Made by a program: the position numbers and the translations under genes. The notes below the pieces were generated by a model. That model was not told the DNA's origin. It saw only the letters and a list, made by a program, of their open reading frames with translations, and did no database searches. Positions 1-9,073 of a stretch of 64,000 nucleotides of DNA are shown here, one piece after another; positions within the stretch are counted from its first letter, which is position 1; every line of letters starts with the position of its first letter. This stretch comes from Amycolatopsis pretoriensis (lineage in GTDB: Bacteria > Actinomycetota > Actinomycetes > Mycobacteriales > Pseudonocardiaceae), in assembly GCF_900107925.1 (NCBI RefSeq), contig NZ_FNUJ01000005.1:682001-746000 (forward strand), read 5' to 3'.

Positions 1-154
1 GCCCGGTCTGCGGGTCTACGCAAAATCGACCGAACTGCCGTCCGTTCTCGGTGGGCTGGGCATCGCGATCATCTCGACGTCCGGTGGCCTGCAGACGGAC
101 CGTCAGGCCAAGCGCAACAGCGTGGGCGGCGAAGTCCTCGCCTACGTCTGGTAA
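1..154 (+). CDS. rpsH: 30S ribosomal protein S8, C-terminal part
   Basis: The frame beginning at base 2 reads to a TAA at 152-154 and gives the last 50 residues of S8, including the typical STSGGL segment and the C-terminal GEVLAYVW. S8 binds the central domain of 16S rRNA and helps assemble the small subunit. The 5' part lies outside the window. It is followed after 16 bases by rplF, the usual spc-operon order. Confidence 0.95.
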   Translation, partial: PGLRVYAKSTELPSVLGGLGIAIISTSGGLQTDRQAKRNSVGGEVLAYVW

Positions 155-170
155 GGAAGGGGGCACAGAC

Positions 171-710
171 ATGTCACGCATCGGAAAGCTGCCGGTCGCC
201 GTCCCCTCCGGGGTCGAGGTGACCATCAACGGTCAGCACATCAGCGTCAAGGGCCCCAAGGGGACCCTGGAGCACACCATCGCCGAGCCGATTTCGGTCG
301 AGCGCGACGACGACGGCACCCTGCTGGTCAAGCGCCCGGACGACGAGCGCACCAGCAAGGCTCTGCACGGCCTCACCCGCACCCTGGTGAACAACCTGGT
401 CGTGGGTGTGACCTCGGGCTACGAGAAGAAGCTCGAGATCCACGGTGTCGGTTACCGCGTGCAGGCCAAGGGCTCGGACCTCGAGTTCGCCCTCGGCTAC
501 TCGCACCCGGTGAAGATCGAGGCCCCGGAAGGCATCACCTTCAAGGTGGAGAGCCCGACCCGGTTCTCGGTCTCCGGTATCGACAAGCAGAAGGTCGGCC
601 AGATCTCGGCGGTCATCCGCCGGCTGCGGCGCCCGGACCCGTACAAGGGCAAGGGCCTGCGGTACGAGGGCGAGAAGATCCGCCGCAAGGTCGGAAAGAC
701 GGGTAAGTGA
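171..710 (+). CDS. rplF: 50S ribosomal protein L6
   Basis: The product is 179 residues, the normal length for L6, which binds 23S rRNA near the factor-binding site. It starts MSRIGKLPV and ends with the conserved C-terminal region rich in [10 protein letters not shown] and KVGKTGK. The frame stays open upstream to a GTG at 51, but that would overlap rpsH. The ATG at 171 has a purine-rich AAGGAAGGGGG site at 153-163 and matches family N-termini, so it is chosen. The gene lies between rpsH and rplR in the spc operon. Confidence 0.97.
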   Translation: MSRIGKLPVAVPSGVEVTINGQHISVKGPKGTLEHTIAEPISVERDDDGTLLVKRPDDERTSKALHGLTRTLVNNLVVGVTSGYEKKLEIHGVGYRVQAKGSDLEFALGYSHPVKIEAPEGITFKVESPTRFSVSGIDKQKVGQISAVIRRLRRPDPYKGKGLRYEGEKIRRKVGKTGK

Positions 711-712
711 TC

Positions 713-1111
713 ATGAGCGACACGACTACGAAGCGCAAGCCGGTGGGCAAGGACATCTCGACCCGCCGCCGCGTCGCGAAGGCCCGTCGGCACTTCCGCC
801 TCCGCAAGAAGGTCTCGGGCACGGACCAGCGTCCGCGTCTGGTCGTCAAGCGGTCCTCGCGGCACATCGCCGTGCAGGTCATCGACGACCTGGCCGGCCA
901 CACGCTGGCCTCGGCGTCCACCCTCGAGGCGGACGTCCGGGCGCTCGACGGCGACAAGAAGGCCAAGGCCGCCAAGGTCGGGGAACTCGTCGCCGCGCGT
1001 GCCAAGAACGCCGGGATCTCGGCTGTGGTGTTCGACCGTGGCGGCAACGCCTACCACGGCCGCATCGCCGCGCTCGCCGACGCCGCCCGCGAGGCGGGGT
1101 TGGAGTTCTGA
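713..1111 (+). CDS. rplR: 50S ribosomal protein L18
   Basis: The product is 132 residues. L18 binds 5S rRNA together with L5 and L25. Recognisable parts are the basic N-terminus ([18 protein letters not shown]), the [13 protein letters not shown] strand and the C-terminal [11 protein letters not shown] motif. A GTG at 707 is in frame and overlaps the rplF stop, but the ATG at 713 gives the standard MSDTTTKRK start. Two bases separate it from the rplF stop codon, so translation is probably coupled. Confidence 0.96.
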   Translation: MSDTTTKRKPVGKDISTRRRVAKARRHFRLRKKVSGTDQRPRLVVKRSSRHIAVQVIDDLAGHTLASASTLEADVRALDGDKKAKAAKVGELVAARAKNAGISAVVFDRGGNAYHGRIAALADAAREAGLEF

Positions 1112-1145
1112 CGATGCAGAAGCTTGTTAACGGAAGGAAAGCCTG

Positions 1146-1790
1146 ATGCCGGGACGTACACGGCAATTCGGCGGCGGCCAGGGTGGACCCGGCGGGCAGG
1201 GCGGCAACGACCGCGGTGACCGTCGCGACCGCCGTGACCGGCGCGACAGCGGTCGTGGCGGGGCGGCCCAGGACAAGACCCCGCACCTCGAGAAGGTCGT
1301 GACGATCAACCGCGTCGCCAAGGTCGTCAAGGGTGGTCGTCGCTTCAGCTTCACCGCCCTGGTGGTCGTCGGTGACGGCGACGGTCAGGTCGGCGTCGGC
1401 TACGGCAAGGCCAAGGAAGTTCCCGCGGCCATCGCCAAGGGCGTCGAGGAAGCGAAGAAGAACTTCTTCCGCGTTCCCCGCGTCGGCGGCACCATCCCCC
1501 ACCCGATCACGGGTGAGGAGGCCGCCGGTGTCGTGCTGCTCCGTCCGGCGTCCGCCGGTACCGGCGTCATCGCCGGTGGCCCGGTGCGCGCGGTGCTGGA
1601 GTGCGCGGGCGTCCACGACGTGCTGTCGAAGTCGCTCGGCTCCGACAACGCGATCAACATCGTGCACGCGACCGTGGCGGCCCTGAAGGGCCTGCAGCGT
1701 CCCGAAGAGGTCGCGGCCCGCCGCGGTCTCCCGCTCGAGGACGTCGCGCCGGCCCGGATGCTGCGCCAGCGCGCGGGCCAGGGGGTCTGA
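1146..1790 (+). CDS. rpsE: 30S ribosomal protein S5
   Basis: The product is 214 residues. S5 lies near the decoding centre and affects translational accuracy. The core (double-stranded-RNA-binding-like N-domain with [15 protein letters not shown], then [12 protein letters not shown] and the C-domain) is intact. The first 40 residues are an actinobacterial-style disordered extension built of Gly-Gln and Asp-Arg repeats ([13 protein letters not shown]), encoded by near-repeat DNA at about 1209-1255. A GGAAGGAAAG site precedes the ATG. rpmD starts one base after the stop. Confidence 0.97.
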   Translation: MPGRTRQFGGGQGGPGGQGGNDRGDRRDRRDRRDSGRGGAAQDKTPHLEKVVTINRVAKVVKGGRRFSFTALVVVGDGDGQVGVGYGKAKEVPAAIAKGVEEAKKNFFRVPRVGGTIPHPITGEEAAGVVLLRPASAGTGVIAGGPVRAVLECAGVHDVLSKSLGSDNAINIVHATVAALKGLQRPEEVAARRGLPLEDVAPARMLRQRAGQGV

Positions 1791-1791
1791 C

Positions 1792-1977
1792 ATGGCTCAG
1801 CTCAAGGTCACCCAGGTCAAGAGCAAGATCGGCACGAAGCACGCTCACCGCGAGTCGCTGCGCACCCTCGGGCTGCGCAAGATCCGCCAGAGCGTCGTGC
1901 GTGAAGACACCCCCCAGGTGCGCGGCCTGATCCACACCGTCCGCCACCTGGTGGAGGTCGAGGAGGTCAAGGCATGA
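1792..1977 (+). CDS. rpmD: 50S ribosomal protein L30
   Basis: The product is 61 residues, the standard length for bacterial L30. It has the [11 protein letters not shown] strand, the [11 protein letters not shown] turn and the final [10 protein letters not shown] helix. The ATG lies one base after the rpsE stop, and its last four bases overlap the rplO start (ATGA), so all three genes are translationally coupled. Confidence 0.96.
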   Translation: MAQLKVTQVKSKIGTKHAHRESLRTLGLRKIRQSVVREDTPQVRGLIHTVRHLVEVEEVKA

Positions 1978-2420
1978 CGGCCATCAAGATCCACCACCTG
2001 CGTCCGGCTCCGGGCGCCAAGCGCGAGAAGATGCGCGTCGGTCGTGGTGAGGGCTCGAAGGGCAAGACGGCCGGTCGCGGTACGAAGGGCACCAAGGCCC
2101 GGAAGAACGTGCCCGCCGGGTTCGAGGGTGGGCAGATGCCCATCCACATGCGGCTGCCGAAGCTGCGTGGCTTCAAGAACCGCTTCCGCACCGAGTACCA
2201 GCCGGTGAACGTGGGCGACATCGCCCGCGTGTTCCCGGACGGCGGCACCATCGGTGCCGACGAGCTGGTCCAGGGCGGCCTGGTTCGCAAGGGCAAGCTG
2301 GTGAAGGTCCTCGGCAACGGCGACGTGAACGGCGTCAAGCTGAACGTCACCGCCGACGCGTTCTCCGGCTCCGCCAAGGAGAAGCTCGAAGCGGCCGGTG
2401 GCACCGCCACCACCAACTGA
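1974..2420 (+). CDS. rplO: 50S ribosomal protein L15
   Basis: The product is 148 residues. L15 is a late-assembly large-subunit protein. The Gly/Arg/Lys-rich N-terminal extension ([17 protein letters not shown]), the FEGGQMP motif and the [11 protein letters not shown] segment are diagnostic. The start overlaps the rpmD stop by four bases. Unlike many bacteria, secY does not follow directly: a terminator and three unrelated genes intervene before secY at 5174. Confidence 0.96.
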   Translation: MTAIKIHHLRPAPGAKREKMRVGRGEGSKGKTAGRGTKGTKARKNVPAGFEGGQMPIHMRLPKLRGFKNRFRTEYQPVNVGDIARVFPDGGTIGADELVQGGLVRKGKLVKVLGNGDVNGVKLNVTADAFSGSAKEKLEAAGGTATTN

Positions 2421-2437
2421 GCTGGTTTTCTGAGTTC

Positions 2438-2469
2438 GAAGGCCCGTCTGGTTCGCCAGGCGGGCCTTC
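2438..2469 (+). terminator. rho-independent terminator after rplO
   Basis: A 14-bp stem (GAAGGCCCGTCTGG pairing with CCAGGCGGGCCTTC, one G-T pair) closes on a TTCG tetraloop, 17 bases past the rplO stop. There is no long T run, as is common in high-GC actinomycetes. It separates the ribosomal operon from the membrane genes. Confidence 0.85.
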
Positions 2470-2492
2470 GGCGTTTCCGAGGGGGGATGGTC

Positions 2493-3041
2493 ATGCGAGG
2501 TTTCGTGGCACCGGTGCTGGTCGTCGTCGCGTCGGTGTTGACGGTCGTGGGGACGTTCCTGCCGTTCTTCCGCACCGAGCAGGTGATCGGGCTGGAGCCG
2601 TCCGGGCTCGCGCGGACGACGACGCGGGCCTGGCGGATCGACTTCACGTTCCCGGGCCAGGGCGAGATCAGCTCGCCGTCGGCACCGCTGGGCGTCCCGC
2701 TGCTGCTGGCGGCCGCGATCCTGCTGGCGGCGGTGGTGCTCGGCGTGGTGAAGCGCCGGCCCGCACCGCGGACGACGCTGCTGGGGGCGGCGTTCCTCGG
2801 GGGAGCGGTGTGCACGGTCGTGGCCCAGAGCATGCGCGGCCTGTTCGACGACCGCGGCGAGCAGGTGACGACGACACCATTGGCCGGGACGTGGTTCCTG
2901 CTGGCAGCGGTGGCCGTGGCGGCGGTGGCGGCCGTTTGGGAGAGGCCCCGCGGCTGGGCGGACCCGGAGGCGGCGTACGCGGACACGCCGACGCCGCCGT
3001 CGGGAGTGGTGATTACGGTGCTGCCGCCCGAAGCGGACTGA
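2493..3041 (+). CDS. small four-helix membrane protein, paralogue of the next gene
   Basis: The product is 182 residues and of unknown function. Four hydrophobic segments are visible: about 3-25, 68-88, 92-115 and 130-150. A polar, probably extracytoplasmic loop (about 26-65) lies between the first two. The C-terminal tail WADPEAAYADTPTPPSG..ITVLPPEAD is nearly repeated at the end of the neighbouring protein, so the two are tandem duplicates. The ATG at 2493 is preferred over one at 2487 because the GGGGGG site at 2481-2486 is correctly spaced for it. I do not recognise a named family. Confidence 0.8.
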   Translation: MRGFVAPVLVVVASVLTVVGTFLPFFRTEQVIGLEPSGLARTTTRAWRIDFTFPGQGEISSPSAPLGVPLLLAAAILLAAVVLGVVKRRPAPRTTLLGAAFLGGAVCTVVAQSMRGLFDDRGEQVTTTPLAGTWFLLAAVAVAAVAAVWERPRGWADPEAAYADTPTPPSGVVITVLPPEAD

Positions 3042-3090
3042 CCGGACAGGTTCCTTGCCGCGGTGCGGGTCCGGACGGAGGATCTGAGGG

Positions 3091-4272
3091 GTGGACAGAC
3101 CGTCGCAGGAGCCGCCCGAGCCTTCGCCGTTGAGCTTCCCGGTGGAGGCGCCGAAGGTCGCCGGGGTGGAGCCGGGAGCGGGGTCGCCGGGGGGTGGGGA
3201 TCCGCTTGACTTCCCGGCCGAGGCCGCGTTGCCGGAGATCGGTGCCGGGGGATCGGTGGCCAACCCGCTCGCTTTCCCGGCTGAGGCCGCGCGGTCGCCG
3301 GAATCCGGTTCGCCGGCTGGCCCGGAGGGATCGGTCGCCAACCCGCTCGACTTCCCGGCCGAAGCCGCGTGGTCGCCGGATTCCGGCTCGCCGGTGGGTT
3401 CCGAGGGGTCGGTGGCCAACCCGCTCGCTTTCCCGGCTGAGGCCGCGCGGCCGCCGGAAACCGGTTCGCCGGCCGGCCCGGAGGGATCGGTGGCCAACCC
3501 GCTCGACTTCCCAGCCCAAACTCCGCCTCCGCCGGGCCAGGATCCACTTGCCTTCCCCGCCCAGGCCGCGGCCCCGCCGAGCGCCCCACCTCCGCCTATC
3601 ACGCCCCTGCCGTTCCCGGTCGCCCAACTGCCCGGCGCCGTCCCCGCACCTCAGCCCGCCCCGGCAGCCGCCGCCGCGCCCACTCCGGAGCCCCGCACCC
3701 CCGGCCTTCTCCGCTTCCTCCCACCGGCCCTCACCGCCACAGCGGCCCTCCTGGCCACCGGCGGCCTCTTCCTCCCCCTCTTCCTCGTCCAGCAGCACAT
3801 CAGCGTGCGCCAGCGGGTCTTCGACGCCCAGCTCACCGTCACCGAATCCGCCTGGGGCAGCCGGATCGAAGTCCCCGGCCAGGAAGCCGCCGACCAGGCC
3901 TCCTCGCCCGTCGGGATCCCGGTGGTCATCGCCGTCCTCCTGCTCGCCGTGGCCGCTTTCACCGCCTTCGCGCGGCCTCGCCACGGGCGGTGGCTGATCG
4001 GGGCCGGGGCCTTCTTCACCGGCGGGGTCGTCCTCACGGTCGGCATGAGCGGGCTCGGGTGGTCCGCCAAGGTGGACGGCCTGGACTTCGACGTCACCAC
4101 CGCCGCCGGCATGTGGCTGCTGATCGCGGCCGCCGCCGTGGCCACCGCGGCGGCGGTCATCGCCGCGTTGCCGGGCAGGGACTGGGCTGATCCGGCCCTG
4201 GCCTACGCGGACACCCCGACTCCGCCCACCGGTGTCGCCATCACGGTGCTCCCACCGGAAGAACCCGATTGA
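3091..4272 (+). CDS. membrane protein with Pro/Ala-rich 26-residue repeats
   Basis: The product is 393 residues and of unknown function. The first 195 residues are low-complexity and proline-rich. They contain three and a half copies of a 26-residue unit of the form SVANPLxFPAEAA..P.SGSP.G.EG. The C-terminal half has four hydrophobic segments and the same DTPTPPTGVAITVLPPE tail as the upstream gene, so it is that gene's paralogue with an added repeat domain. The start is a GTG at 3091, preceded by GGAGGATCTGAGGG. The repeat half is probably an unstructured cytoplasmic arm. Confidence 0.78.
   Translation: MDRPSQEPPEPSPLSFPVEAPKVAGVEPGAGSPGGGDPLDFPAEAALPEIGAGGSVANPLAFPAEAARSPESGSPAGPEGSVANPLDFPAEAAWSPDSGSPVGSEGSVANPLAFPAEAARPPETGSPAGPEGSVANPLDFPAQTPPPPGQDPLAFPAQAAAPPSAPPPPITPLPFPVAQLPGAVPAPQPAPAAAAAPTPEPRTPGLLRFLPPALTATAALLATGGLFLPLFLVQQHISVRQRVFDAQLTVTESAWGSRIEVPGQEAADQASSPVGIPVVIAVLLLAVAAFTAFARPRHGRWLIGAGAFFTGGVVLTVGMSGLGWSAKVDGLDFDVTTAAGMWLLIAAAAVATAAAVIAALPGRDWADPALAYADTPTPPTGVAITVLPPEEPD
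3253..3530 (+). repeat. tandem 78-bp coding repeat
   Basis: In-frame units begin at 3253, 3331 and 3409, with a partial unit at 3487. Each encodes 26 residues starting SVANPL. Units 1 and 3 resemble each other more than unit 2, so pairwise (156-bp) duplication is possible. Such arrays tend to vary in copy number. Confidence 0.85.
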
Positions 4273-4294
4273 CCCCGGCGGCTACCGTGAAGAC

Positions 4295-4918
4295 GTGTCG
4301 TGGCTGCTGGTCTTCTTCGGGGCTTCCGTCCTCATCGCGCTTACGCCCGGCGCGAACAACCTGCTCGGTCTCCACCACGGGATGACGCACGGTGTCCGCC
4401 GCGGCCTCGCCGGGCTGGCCGGCCGGCTGGCCGCGTTCACCCTGTTGATCGCGGCCGTCGCGGCCGGGTTGGGGCAGCTGCTGGCCGCTTCCGAGACCGC
4501 CTTGACGATCATCAAGTGGGCCGGTGCGGCCTACCTGCTCTACCTCGGCGTGCGCCTGCTGTGGTCGACTTTCCGGGGCAAAACGGACGTCCCCGAACCG
4601 GACACGCACCCGGCTTCCGCCTGGCGGGTGACGCGCAAGGAGTTCGGCGTCGCGATCACCAACCCGAAGGCCATCCTGATCTTCACCGCGTTCGTCCCGC
4701 AGTTCATCGACGCAGGTCACGGCCCATTTCCGGCGCAGATCGCGTTGCTCGGCGCCGTCTACCTGCTGGCCGAATTCCTGGCCGGCTCCGTCTACGTCGG
4801 CGTGGGCGCCGGCCTCAAGTCGATCAAGCTCACGCGGCGGACGCGGCGCAACGTGGACCGGGGGACCGGTGTGGTCCTCGTCGGCCTCGCCGGCGTGCTC
4901 GCGACGCCGAACGCCTGA
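4295..4918 (+). CDS. LysE/RhtB-family amino-acid exporter
   Basis: The product is 207 residues, the usual length for this family of inner-membrane amino-acid or small-metabolite exporters. It shows the family's N-terminal ALTPGANNLLG motif (normally TPGPN), about six hydrophobic helices and an ITNPKAILIFTAFVPQFI segment (NPK motif). The GTG at 4295 is chosen. The frame remains open to 4232, but that would run into the previous gene and add a non-hydrophobic tail. The substrate cannot be told from the sequence. The 22-bp gap suggests co-transcription with the membrane gene before it. Confidence 0.85.
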   Translation: MSWLLVFFGASVLIALTPGANNLLGLHHGMTHGVRRGLAGLAGRLAAFTLLIAAVAAGLGQLLAASETALTIIKWAGAAYLLYLGVRLLWSTFRGKTDVPEPDTHPASAWRVTRKEFGVAITNPKAILIFTAFVPQFIDAGHGPFPAQIALLGAVYLLAEFLAGSVYVGVGAGLKSIKLTRRTRRNVDRGTGVVLVGLAGVLATPNA

Positions 4919-5002
4919 CGCCCATCTGTCAAGGAATACGGCCAAGACGGCGATGTGGATCAACCCGCCGGAGCAACCTTGGTACGGAAAACGCACACGG
5001 AC

Positions 5003-5032
5003 TGCGGACACGCCCTGTGAAGCTGTTAGAGT
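5003..5032 (+). promoter_or_regulatory. secY: candidate secY promoter
   Basis: In the 255-bp gap before secY, GCGGAC (5004-5009) and TAGAGT (5027-5032) are spaced by 17 bp. The -10 fits the actinobacterial TAnnnT form, but the -35 is a weak match to TTGAC. This would give a 5' leader of about 135 bases. The rest of the gap (4919-5002 and 5033-5173) shows no gene. Confidence 0.4.
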
Positions 5033-5173
5033 CGGCGACACGCTTCGGGACGAGTGTGCCCCGAAGCGTTCCTGGCTTGCCTGCCAGTAGTGCTGTGTGT
5101 TCCCGCCGGCCCCCGTGCCGGCCAAGCCGATCGTCGGTTGAGGACGGCCGACGACGCCGAGGAGGTCCCCCGC

Positions 5174-6481
5174 GTGTTCAGCGCCTTCCGCTCGGCTCTC
5201 GCGACGCCGGATCTACGCAAGAAGATCCTGTTCACGCTAGCCATCGTCGCGGTCTACCGAATCGGTGCGACCATTCCGGCACCCGGGATCTCCTACGGGG
5301 CGGTACAGGCCTGTAGCTCCCAGGCGCAGCAGGAGGGCGTCTACCAGCTGCTGAACCTGTTCAGCGGCGGTGCGCTGCTGCAGCTGTCGCTCTTCTCGAC
5401 CGGCATCATGCCGTACATCACGGCGAGCATCATCATCCAGCTGCTGACCGTGGTCATCCCGCGGTTCGAGGAGCTGAAGAAGGAAGGCCAGTCCGGCCAG
5501 GGCAAGCTGACCCAGTACACCCGGTACCTGACGGTCGCCCTGGCGATCCTGCAGGCCACCGGCGTGGTCGCGCTCGCGGACCGCAAGCAGCTCTTCCCGG
5601 ACTGCGACCAGCCGATCATCCCGGACAACAGCGTCTACTCGCTGGCGATCATCGTCATCACCATGACCGCGGGCACCGCCGTCATGATGTGGCTGGGCGA
5701 GCTGATCACCGAACGCGGCGTCGGCAACGGCATGTCCGTCCTGATCTTCCTGAACATCGCCGCGCGCATCCCGGTCGAGGGCGGGAACATCCTGTCCAAC
5801 GGCGGTGGCATCGCGCTGACGATGATCTGCGTCTTCGGGCTCGTGATCATCGCGAGCGTCATCTTCGTCGAGCAGGGGCAGCGCCGGATCCCGGTGCAGT
5901 ACGCCAAGCGCATGATCGGCCGCCGGATGTACGGCGGCACGTCGACCTACCTGCCGATCAAGGTGAACCAGGCCGGCGTCATCCCGGTCATCTTCGCGTC
6001 GTCCCTGCTGTACCTGCCGGACCTGATCAGCCGCCTCGTCGGCGACCAGAACAGCAACTCCGGCTGGCAGGTCTTCATCAAGAACTACATCGTGAACCAG
6101 TCCAGCTGGGTGCACATCGCGCTGTACTTCGGCCTGATCATCTTCTTCACGTACTTCTACATCACGATCACGTTCAACGTGGACGAGCGTGCGGAAGAGA
6201 TGAAGAAGTTCGGCGGGTTCATCCCGGGCATCCGCCCGGGCCGCCCGACGGCCGAGTACCTGAGCTTCGTCCTGGGCCGGATCACCCTGCCCGGTTCGCT
6301 GTACCTGGGCATCATCGCGATCCTTCCGAACTTCTTCCTGTCGGTGACCGGTAGCGGGAACAACCAGAACTTCCCGTTCGGTGGCACGGCTGTGCTGATC
6401 ATGGTCGGTGTCGGGCTCGACACCGTGAAGCAGATCGAAAGCCAGCTGATGCAGCGCAACTACGAAGGGTTCTTGAAGTGA
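5174..6481 (+). CDS. secY: preprotein translocase subunit SecY
   Basis: The product is 435 residues with ten transmembrane helices. It is the channel of the Sec translocon. Typical features are the N-terminal LRKKILFTL, the plug region after the first helix ([11 protein letters not shown]), [10 protein letters not shown]-like loop text ([15 protein letters not shown]) and the cytoplasmic loop [16 protein letters not shown]. The GTG at 5174 follows a GGAGG site. An upstream in-frame extension to 5054 is rejected because it reads into the leader. Its stop overlaps the adk start by four bases (GTGA). Confidence 0.96.
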   Translation: MFSAFRSALATPDLRKKILFTLAIVAVYRIGATIPAPGISYGAVQACSSQAQQEGVYQLLNLFSGGALLQLSLFSTGIMPYITASIIIQLLTVVIPRFEELKKEGQSGQGKLTQYTRYLTVALAILQATGVVALADRKQLFPDCDQPIIPDNSVYSLAIIVITMTAGTAVMMWLGELITERGVGNGMSVLIFLNIAARIPVEGGNILSNGGGIALTMICVFGLVIIASVIFVEQGQRRIPVQYAKRMIGRRMYGGTSTYLPIKVNQAGVIPVIFASSLLYLPDLISRLVGDQNSNSGWQVFIKNYIVNQSSWVHIALYFGLIIFFTYFYITITFNVDERAEEMKKFGGFIPGIRPGRPTAEYLSFVLGRITLPGSLYLGIIAILPNFFLSVTGSGNNQNFPFGGTAVLIMVGVGLDTVKQIESQLMQRNYEGFLK

Positions 6482-7032
6482 CGCGGCTGGTTCTCGTGGG
6501 TCCGCCCGGCGCGGGCAAAGGTACGCAGGCGGTGGCTCTGTCGGAGCAGCTGCGCATCCCGCACATCTCCACGGGCGAGCTGTTCCGCGCGCACGTCGGC
6601 CAGGAGACCCCGCTGGGCCAGGAAGCCAAGCGCTACCTGGACTCCGGCGAGCTCGTACCCGACTCGGTGACGAACGAGATGGTCCGCGAACGCCTGGCGG
6701 AGCCGGACGCGAAGGCCGGCTTCCTGCTCGACGGCTTCCCCCGCAACACCAAGCAGGCCGAGGTGCTCGGGGAGATCCTGGGTGACGCCGACGTCTCGCT
6801 CGACGCCGTGATCCAGCTGCAGGTGCCCGAGGACGTCGTCGTCGGGCGGCTCATGTCCCGCGGCCGCGCGGACGACACCGAAGAGGTCATCCGCCGCCGC
6901 CAGCAGATCTACGTGTCGGACACCGCGCCGCTGCTGGAGTACTACGCCGACATCCTGGTGACCGTCGACGGCGTCGGCAGCGTCGAGGAGATCTCCGGCC
7001 GAGTGCTGAAAGCGCTGCGCGACCGCACGTGA
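6478..7032 (+). CDS. adk: adenylate kinase
   Basis: The product is 184 residues and catalyses AMP + ATP to 2 ADP. The P-loop [10 protein letters not shown] (residues 8-17) and the DGFPRN motif are present. The LID is the short form: R-G-R-A-D-D directly replaces the long insert, as in Mycobacterium. It is coupled to secY by a GTGA overlap and followed by map. The secY-adk-map order is strongly conserved. Confidence 0.97.
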   Translation: MTRLVLVGPPGAGKGTQAVALSEQLRIPHISTGELFRAHVGQETPLGQEAKRYLDSGELVPDSVTNEMVRERLAEPDAKAGFLLDGFPRNTKQAEVLGEILGDADVSLDAVIQLQVPEDVVVGRLMSRGRADDTEEVIRRRQQIYVSDTAPLLEYYADILVTVDGVGSVEEISGRVLKALRDRT

Positions 7033-7058
7033 ACCTCGGAGGATTGCGTGTTCTGCAA

Positions 7059-7853
7059 GTGCTCCGCCGTGGGCGCATGATCGAGGTCAAGACCCCGGAC
7101 GAGCTGCAGGCGATGCGGGCCGCGGGGCTCGTCGTCGCCCGCACGCTCGCGGCGGTCCGCGCCATCGCGAAACCGGGCGTCAGCACGGCCGAGCTCGACG
7201 AGCTGGCCGAGCAGACGATCCGGGACGCCGGCGCGGTGCCGTCGTTCAAGGGCTACCACGGTTTCCCGGCGTCGATCTGCGCGTCGGTGAACGAGCAGAT
7301 CGTCCACGGCATCCCGGCGAAGACGCAGGTGCTGGCCGACGGCGACATCATCTCCGTCGACTGCGGCGCGATCCTCGACGGCTGGCACGGCGACTCCGCC
7401 GTCACGCTGGCCATCGGCAGCGTCGCCGACGCCGACCTGGCGCTGTCCGCGGCGACCGAAGCGGCGATGTGGGCCGGCATCGAGGCGGTCAGCGCCGGCG
7501 GCCGGTTGACCGACATCTCCTTCGCCGTCCAGTCGGCCGCCGAACGCGCGGGCCGCGACGACGGCATCGAGTACGGGATGATCGTCGAGTACGGCGGCCA
7601 CGGCATCGGCCGCCAGATGCACATGGACCCGTTCCTGCCGAACGTCGGCAAGCCGGGCAAGGGCCCGCGGCTGAAGGCCGGCATGGCGCTGGCGATCGAG
7701 CCGATGCTGACCGGCGGCGGCGGGGAGACCCTCGAGCTGGACGACGGCTGGACCGTGGTCACGGCCGACGGCTCCCGCGCGGCGCACTGGGAGCACACCG
7801 TCGCGATCACCGAAGAGGGCCCTTGGGTGCTGACGGCACCCGAAGAGAGCTGA
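7059..7853 (+). CDS. map: type I methionine aminopeptidase
   Basis: The product is 264 residues and removes the initiator Met from nascent proteins. The metal ligands of the pita-bread fold are visible: D in SVDCGAILDGW, D in HGDSAVT, H in YGGHGIGRQMH, and E in AIEPML and WEHTVAI. The start is uncertain. GTG 7059 gives MLRRGRMIEVKTPDEL, whose extra residues align with actinobacterial MapA proteins as I recall them. ATG 7077 is the textbook MIEVKTP start but lacks a binding site. GTG 7029 would overlap adk. Confidence 0.93.
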   Translation: MLRRGRMIEVKTPDELQAMRAAGLVVARTLAAVRAIAKPGVSTAELDELAEQTIRDAGAVPSFKGYHGFPASICASVNEQIVHGIPAKTQVLADGDIISVDCGAILDGWHGDSAVTLAIGSVADADLALSAATEAAMWAGIEAVSAGGRLTDISFAVQSAAERAGRDDGIEYGMIVEYGGHGIGRQMHMDPFLPNVGKPGKGPRLKAGMALAIEPMLTGGGGETLELDDGWTVVTADGSRAAHWEHTVAITEEGPWVLTAPEES

Positions 7854-7927
7854 CCTGCGCATTCACCCACACGAGGTGATCGCCATCACGTCCACCTGCA
7901 CGGTCCTTTAGCATGGTCACCCCCGGT

Positions 7928-7957
7928 TTGGGGGTCGCGACACGACCTGCGTACACT
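7928..7957 (+). promoter_or_regulatory. candidate promoter of the infA-rpoA operon
   Basis: The 200-260-bp gap before infA has TTGGGG (7928-7933) and TACACT (7952-7957) separated by 18 bp, the best sigma-70-like pair in the gap. It would leave a leader of about 150 bases. No coding signal is seen between 7854 and 8116. Confidence 0.5.
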
Positions 7958-8116
7958 GTCAAGTCGGCGCACTTATCGCGCCCGGATCCTGCGCGCTCGT
8001 GAATTCACGGTCTTGGGAGCCGGGCACCAGTGTGCCACGCAACACCCGACCCAGCACTAGTGCTCGAGTTGATCAGGTGTGGCGACAGACGATACCGACA
8101 GGGAAATGCGGAGGAC

Positions 8117-8338
8117 ATGGCGAAGAAAGACGGGGCCATCGAGGTCGAAGGCCGCGTAGTCGAGCCGCTCCCCAACGCGATGTTCCGCGTCGAGTTGGAG
8201 AACGGTCACAAGGTCCTGGCTCACATCAGCGGCAAGATGCGGCAGCACTACATCCGCATCCTGCCTGAGGACAGGGTTGTCGTGGAGCTTTCGCCCTACG
8301 ACCTCTCTCGTGGTCGCATCGTCTACCGCTACAAGTGA
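8117..8338 (+). CDS. infA: translation initiation factor IF-1
   Basis: The product is 73 residues ([16 protein letters not shown]...), an S1-like OB-fold protein that blocks the A site during initiation. The length and the [12 protein letters not shown] ending are standard. The ATG at 8117 has GGAGG immediately upstream. A longer in-frame reading from 8030 is rejected as leader. It heads the rpmJ-rpsM-rpsK-rpsD-rpoA-rplQ operon. Confidence 0.97.
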   Translation: MAKKDGAIEVEGRVVEPLPNAMFRVELENGHKVLAHISGKMRQHYIRILPEDRVVVELSPYDLSRGRIVYRYK

Positions 8339-8372
8339 TCACGAGCAGCTCAGAAGCAGGAGAGCAGAAGAC

Positions 8373-8486
8373 GTGAAGGTTCAGCCGAGCGTCAAGAAGA
8401 TCTGCGACAAGTGCAAGGTGATCCGCCGTCACGGCCGGATCATGGTGATCTGCGAAAACCTGCGGCACAAGCAGCGGCAGGGCTGA
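8373..8486 (+). CDS. rpmJ: 50S ribosomal protein L36, zinc-binding form
   Basis: The product is 37 residues from a GTG start. The zinc ribbon is complete (C11, C14, C27, H32), so this is the C+ zinc-dependent paralogue. Actinomycetes often carry a second zinc-free copy elsewhere. It sits 34 bases after infA. Confidence 0.95.
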   Translation: MKVQPSVKKICDKCKVIRRHGRIMVICENLRHKQRQG

Positions 8487-8540
8487 TCGCCAAGCACTCG
8501 AGCAGAGTGGATTGACGGCTACACAACCTCCCCGCACCTG

Positions 8541-8587
8541 CCGGGTCACGCGAGTGACCCGGTTCACCCCCGGACTTCAGGCCGGGG
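8541..8587 (+). promoter_or_regulatory. two hairpins in the rpsM leader
   Basis: The 206-bp rpmJ-rpsM gap holds a perfect 9-bp stem (CCGGGTCAC-GCGA-GTGACCCGG, 8541-8562). It is followed at once by a second GC-rich hairpin (CCCCGG...CCGGGG, 8568-8587). Neither has a T tract. They could be an attenuator or an r-protein binding site. Their regulatory role is inferred only from position. Confidence 0.5.
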
Positions 8588-8692
8588 CTGGGACACCCGA
8601 GGCGCAAGCCGAGGGCACGACAGGCGAGTCGGTCCCGGAACCGGACGGGGAGCAGACCTGAAGAGGAAACCCACGAAGGAGCATCAGCGCCA

Positions 8693-9073
8693 ATGGCACG
8701 ACTCGCTGGCGTAGACCTCCCCCGCGAGAAGCGGTTGGAGATCGCGCTTACGTACATCTACGGCATCGGCCGTACCCGCTCGAAGCAGCTCATCAAGGCT
8801 GCCGAGCTCAACGCGGACACCCGCGTCAAAGACCTCAGCGATGACGACCTCGCGAAGCTGCGTACGTACATCGAAGAGAACTTCAAGGTCGAGGGTGACC
8901 TTCGCCGCGAGGTGAACGCCGACATCCGTCGGAAGATCGAGATCGGGTGCTACGAGGGCCTTCGCTGGCGTCGCGGACTTCCCGTCCGTGGTCAGCGCAC
9001 GAAGACCAACGCCCGTACCCGCAAGGGTCCGAAGAAGACGGTCGCCGGCAAGAAGAAGGCTGGCAAGAAGTGA
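8693..9073 (+). CDS. rpsM: 30S ribosomal protein S13
   Basis: The product is 126 residues. S13 sits in the head of the small subunit and contacts the P-site tRNA and the B1 bridges. The N-terminal [14 protein letters not shown], the [10 protein letters not shown] turn, the [20 protein letters not shown] segment and the lysine-rich tail are diagnostic. An AAGGAG site is at 8676-8681. Its stop overlaps a GTG that opens the unrecognised 61-residue frame at 9070. Confidence 0.97.
   Translation: MARLAGVDLPREKRLEIALTYIYGIGRTRSKQLIKAAELNADTRVKDLSDDDLAKLRTYIEENFKVEGDLRREVNADIRRKIEIGCYEGLRWRRGLPVRGQRTKTNARTRKGPKKTVAGKKKAGKK

Noticed and set aside
1845-3602. Minus-strand frame of 585 codons opposite rplO and the membrane paralogues
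   Set aside because: Its repeats (ASGLATDPS type) are the reverse reading of the 78-bp repeat of the plus-strand gene. It crosses the rplO terminator.
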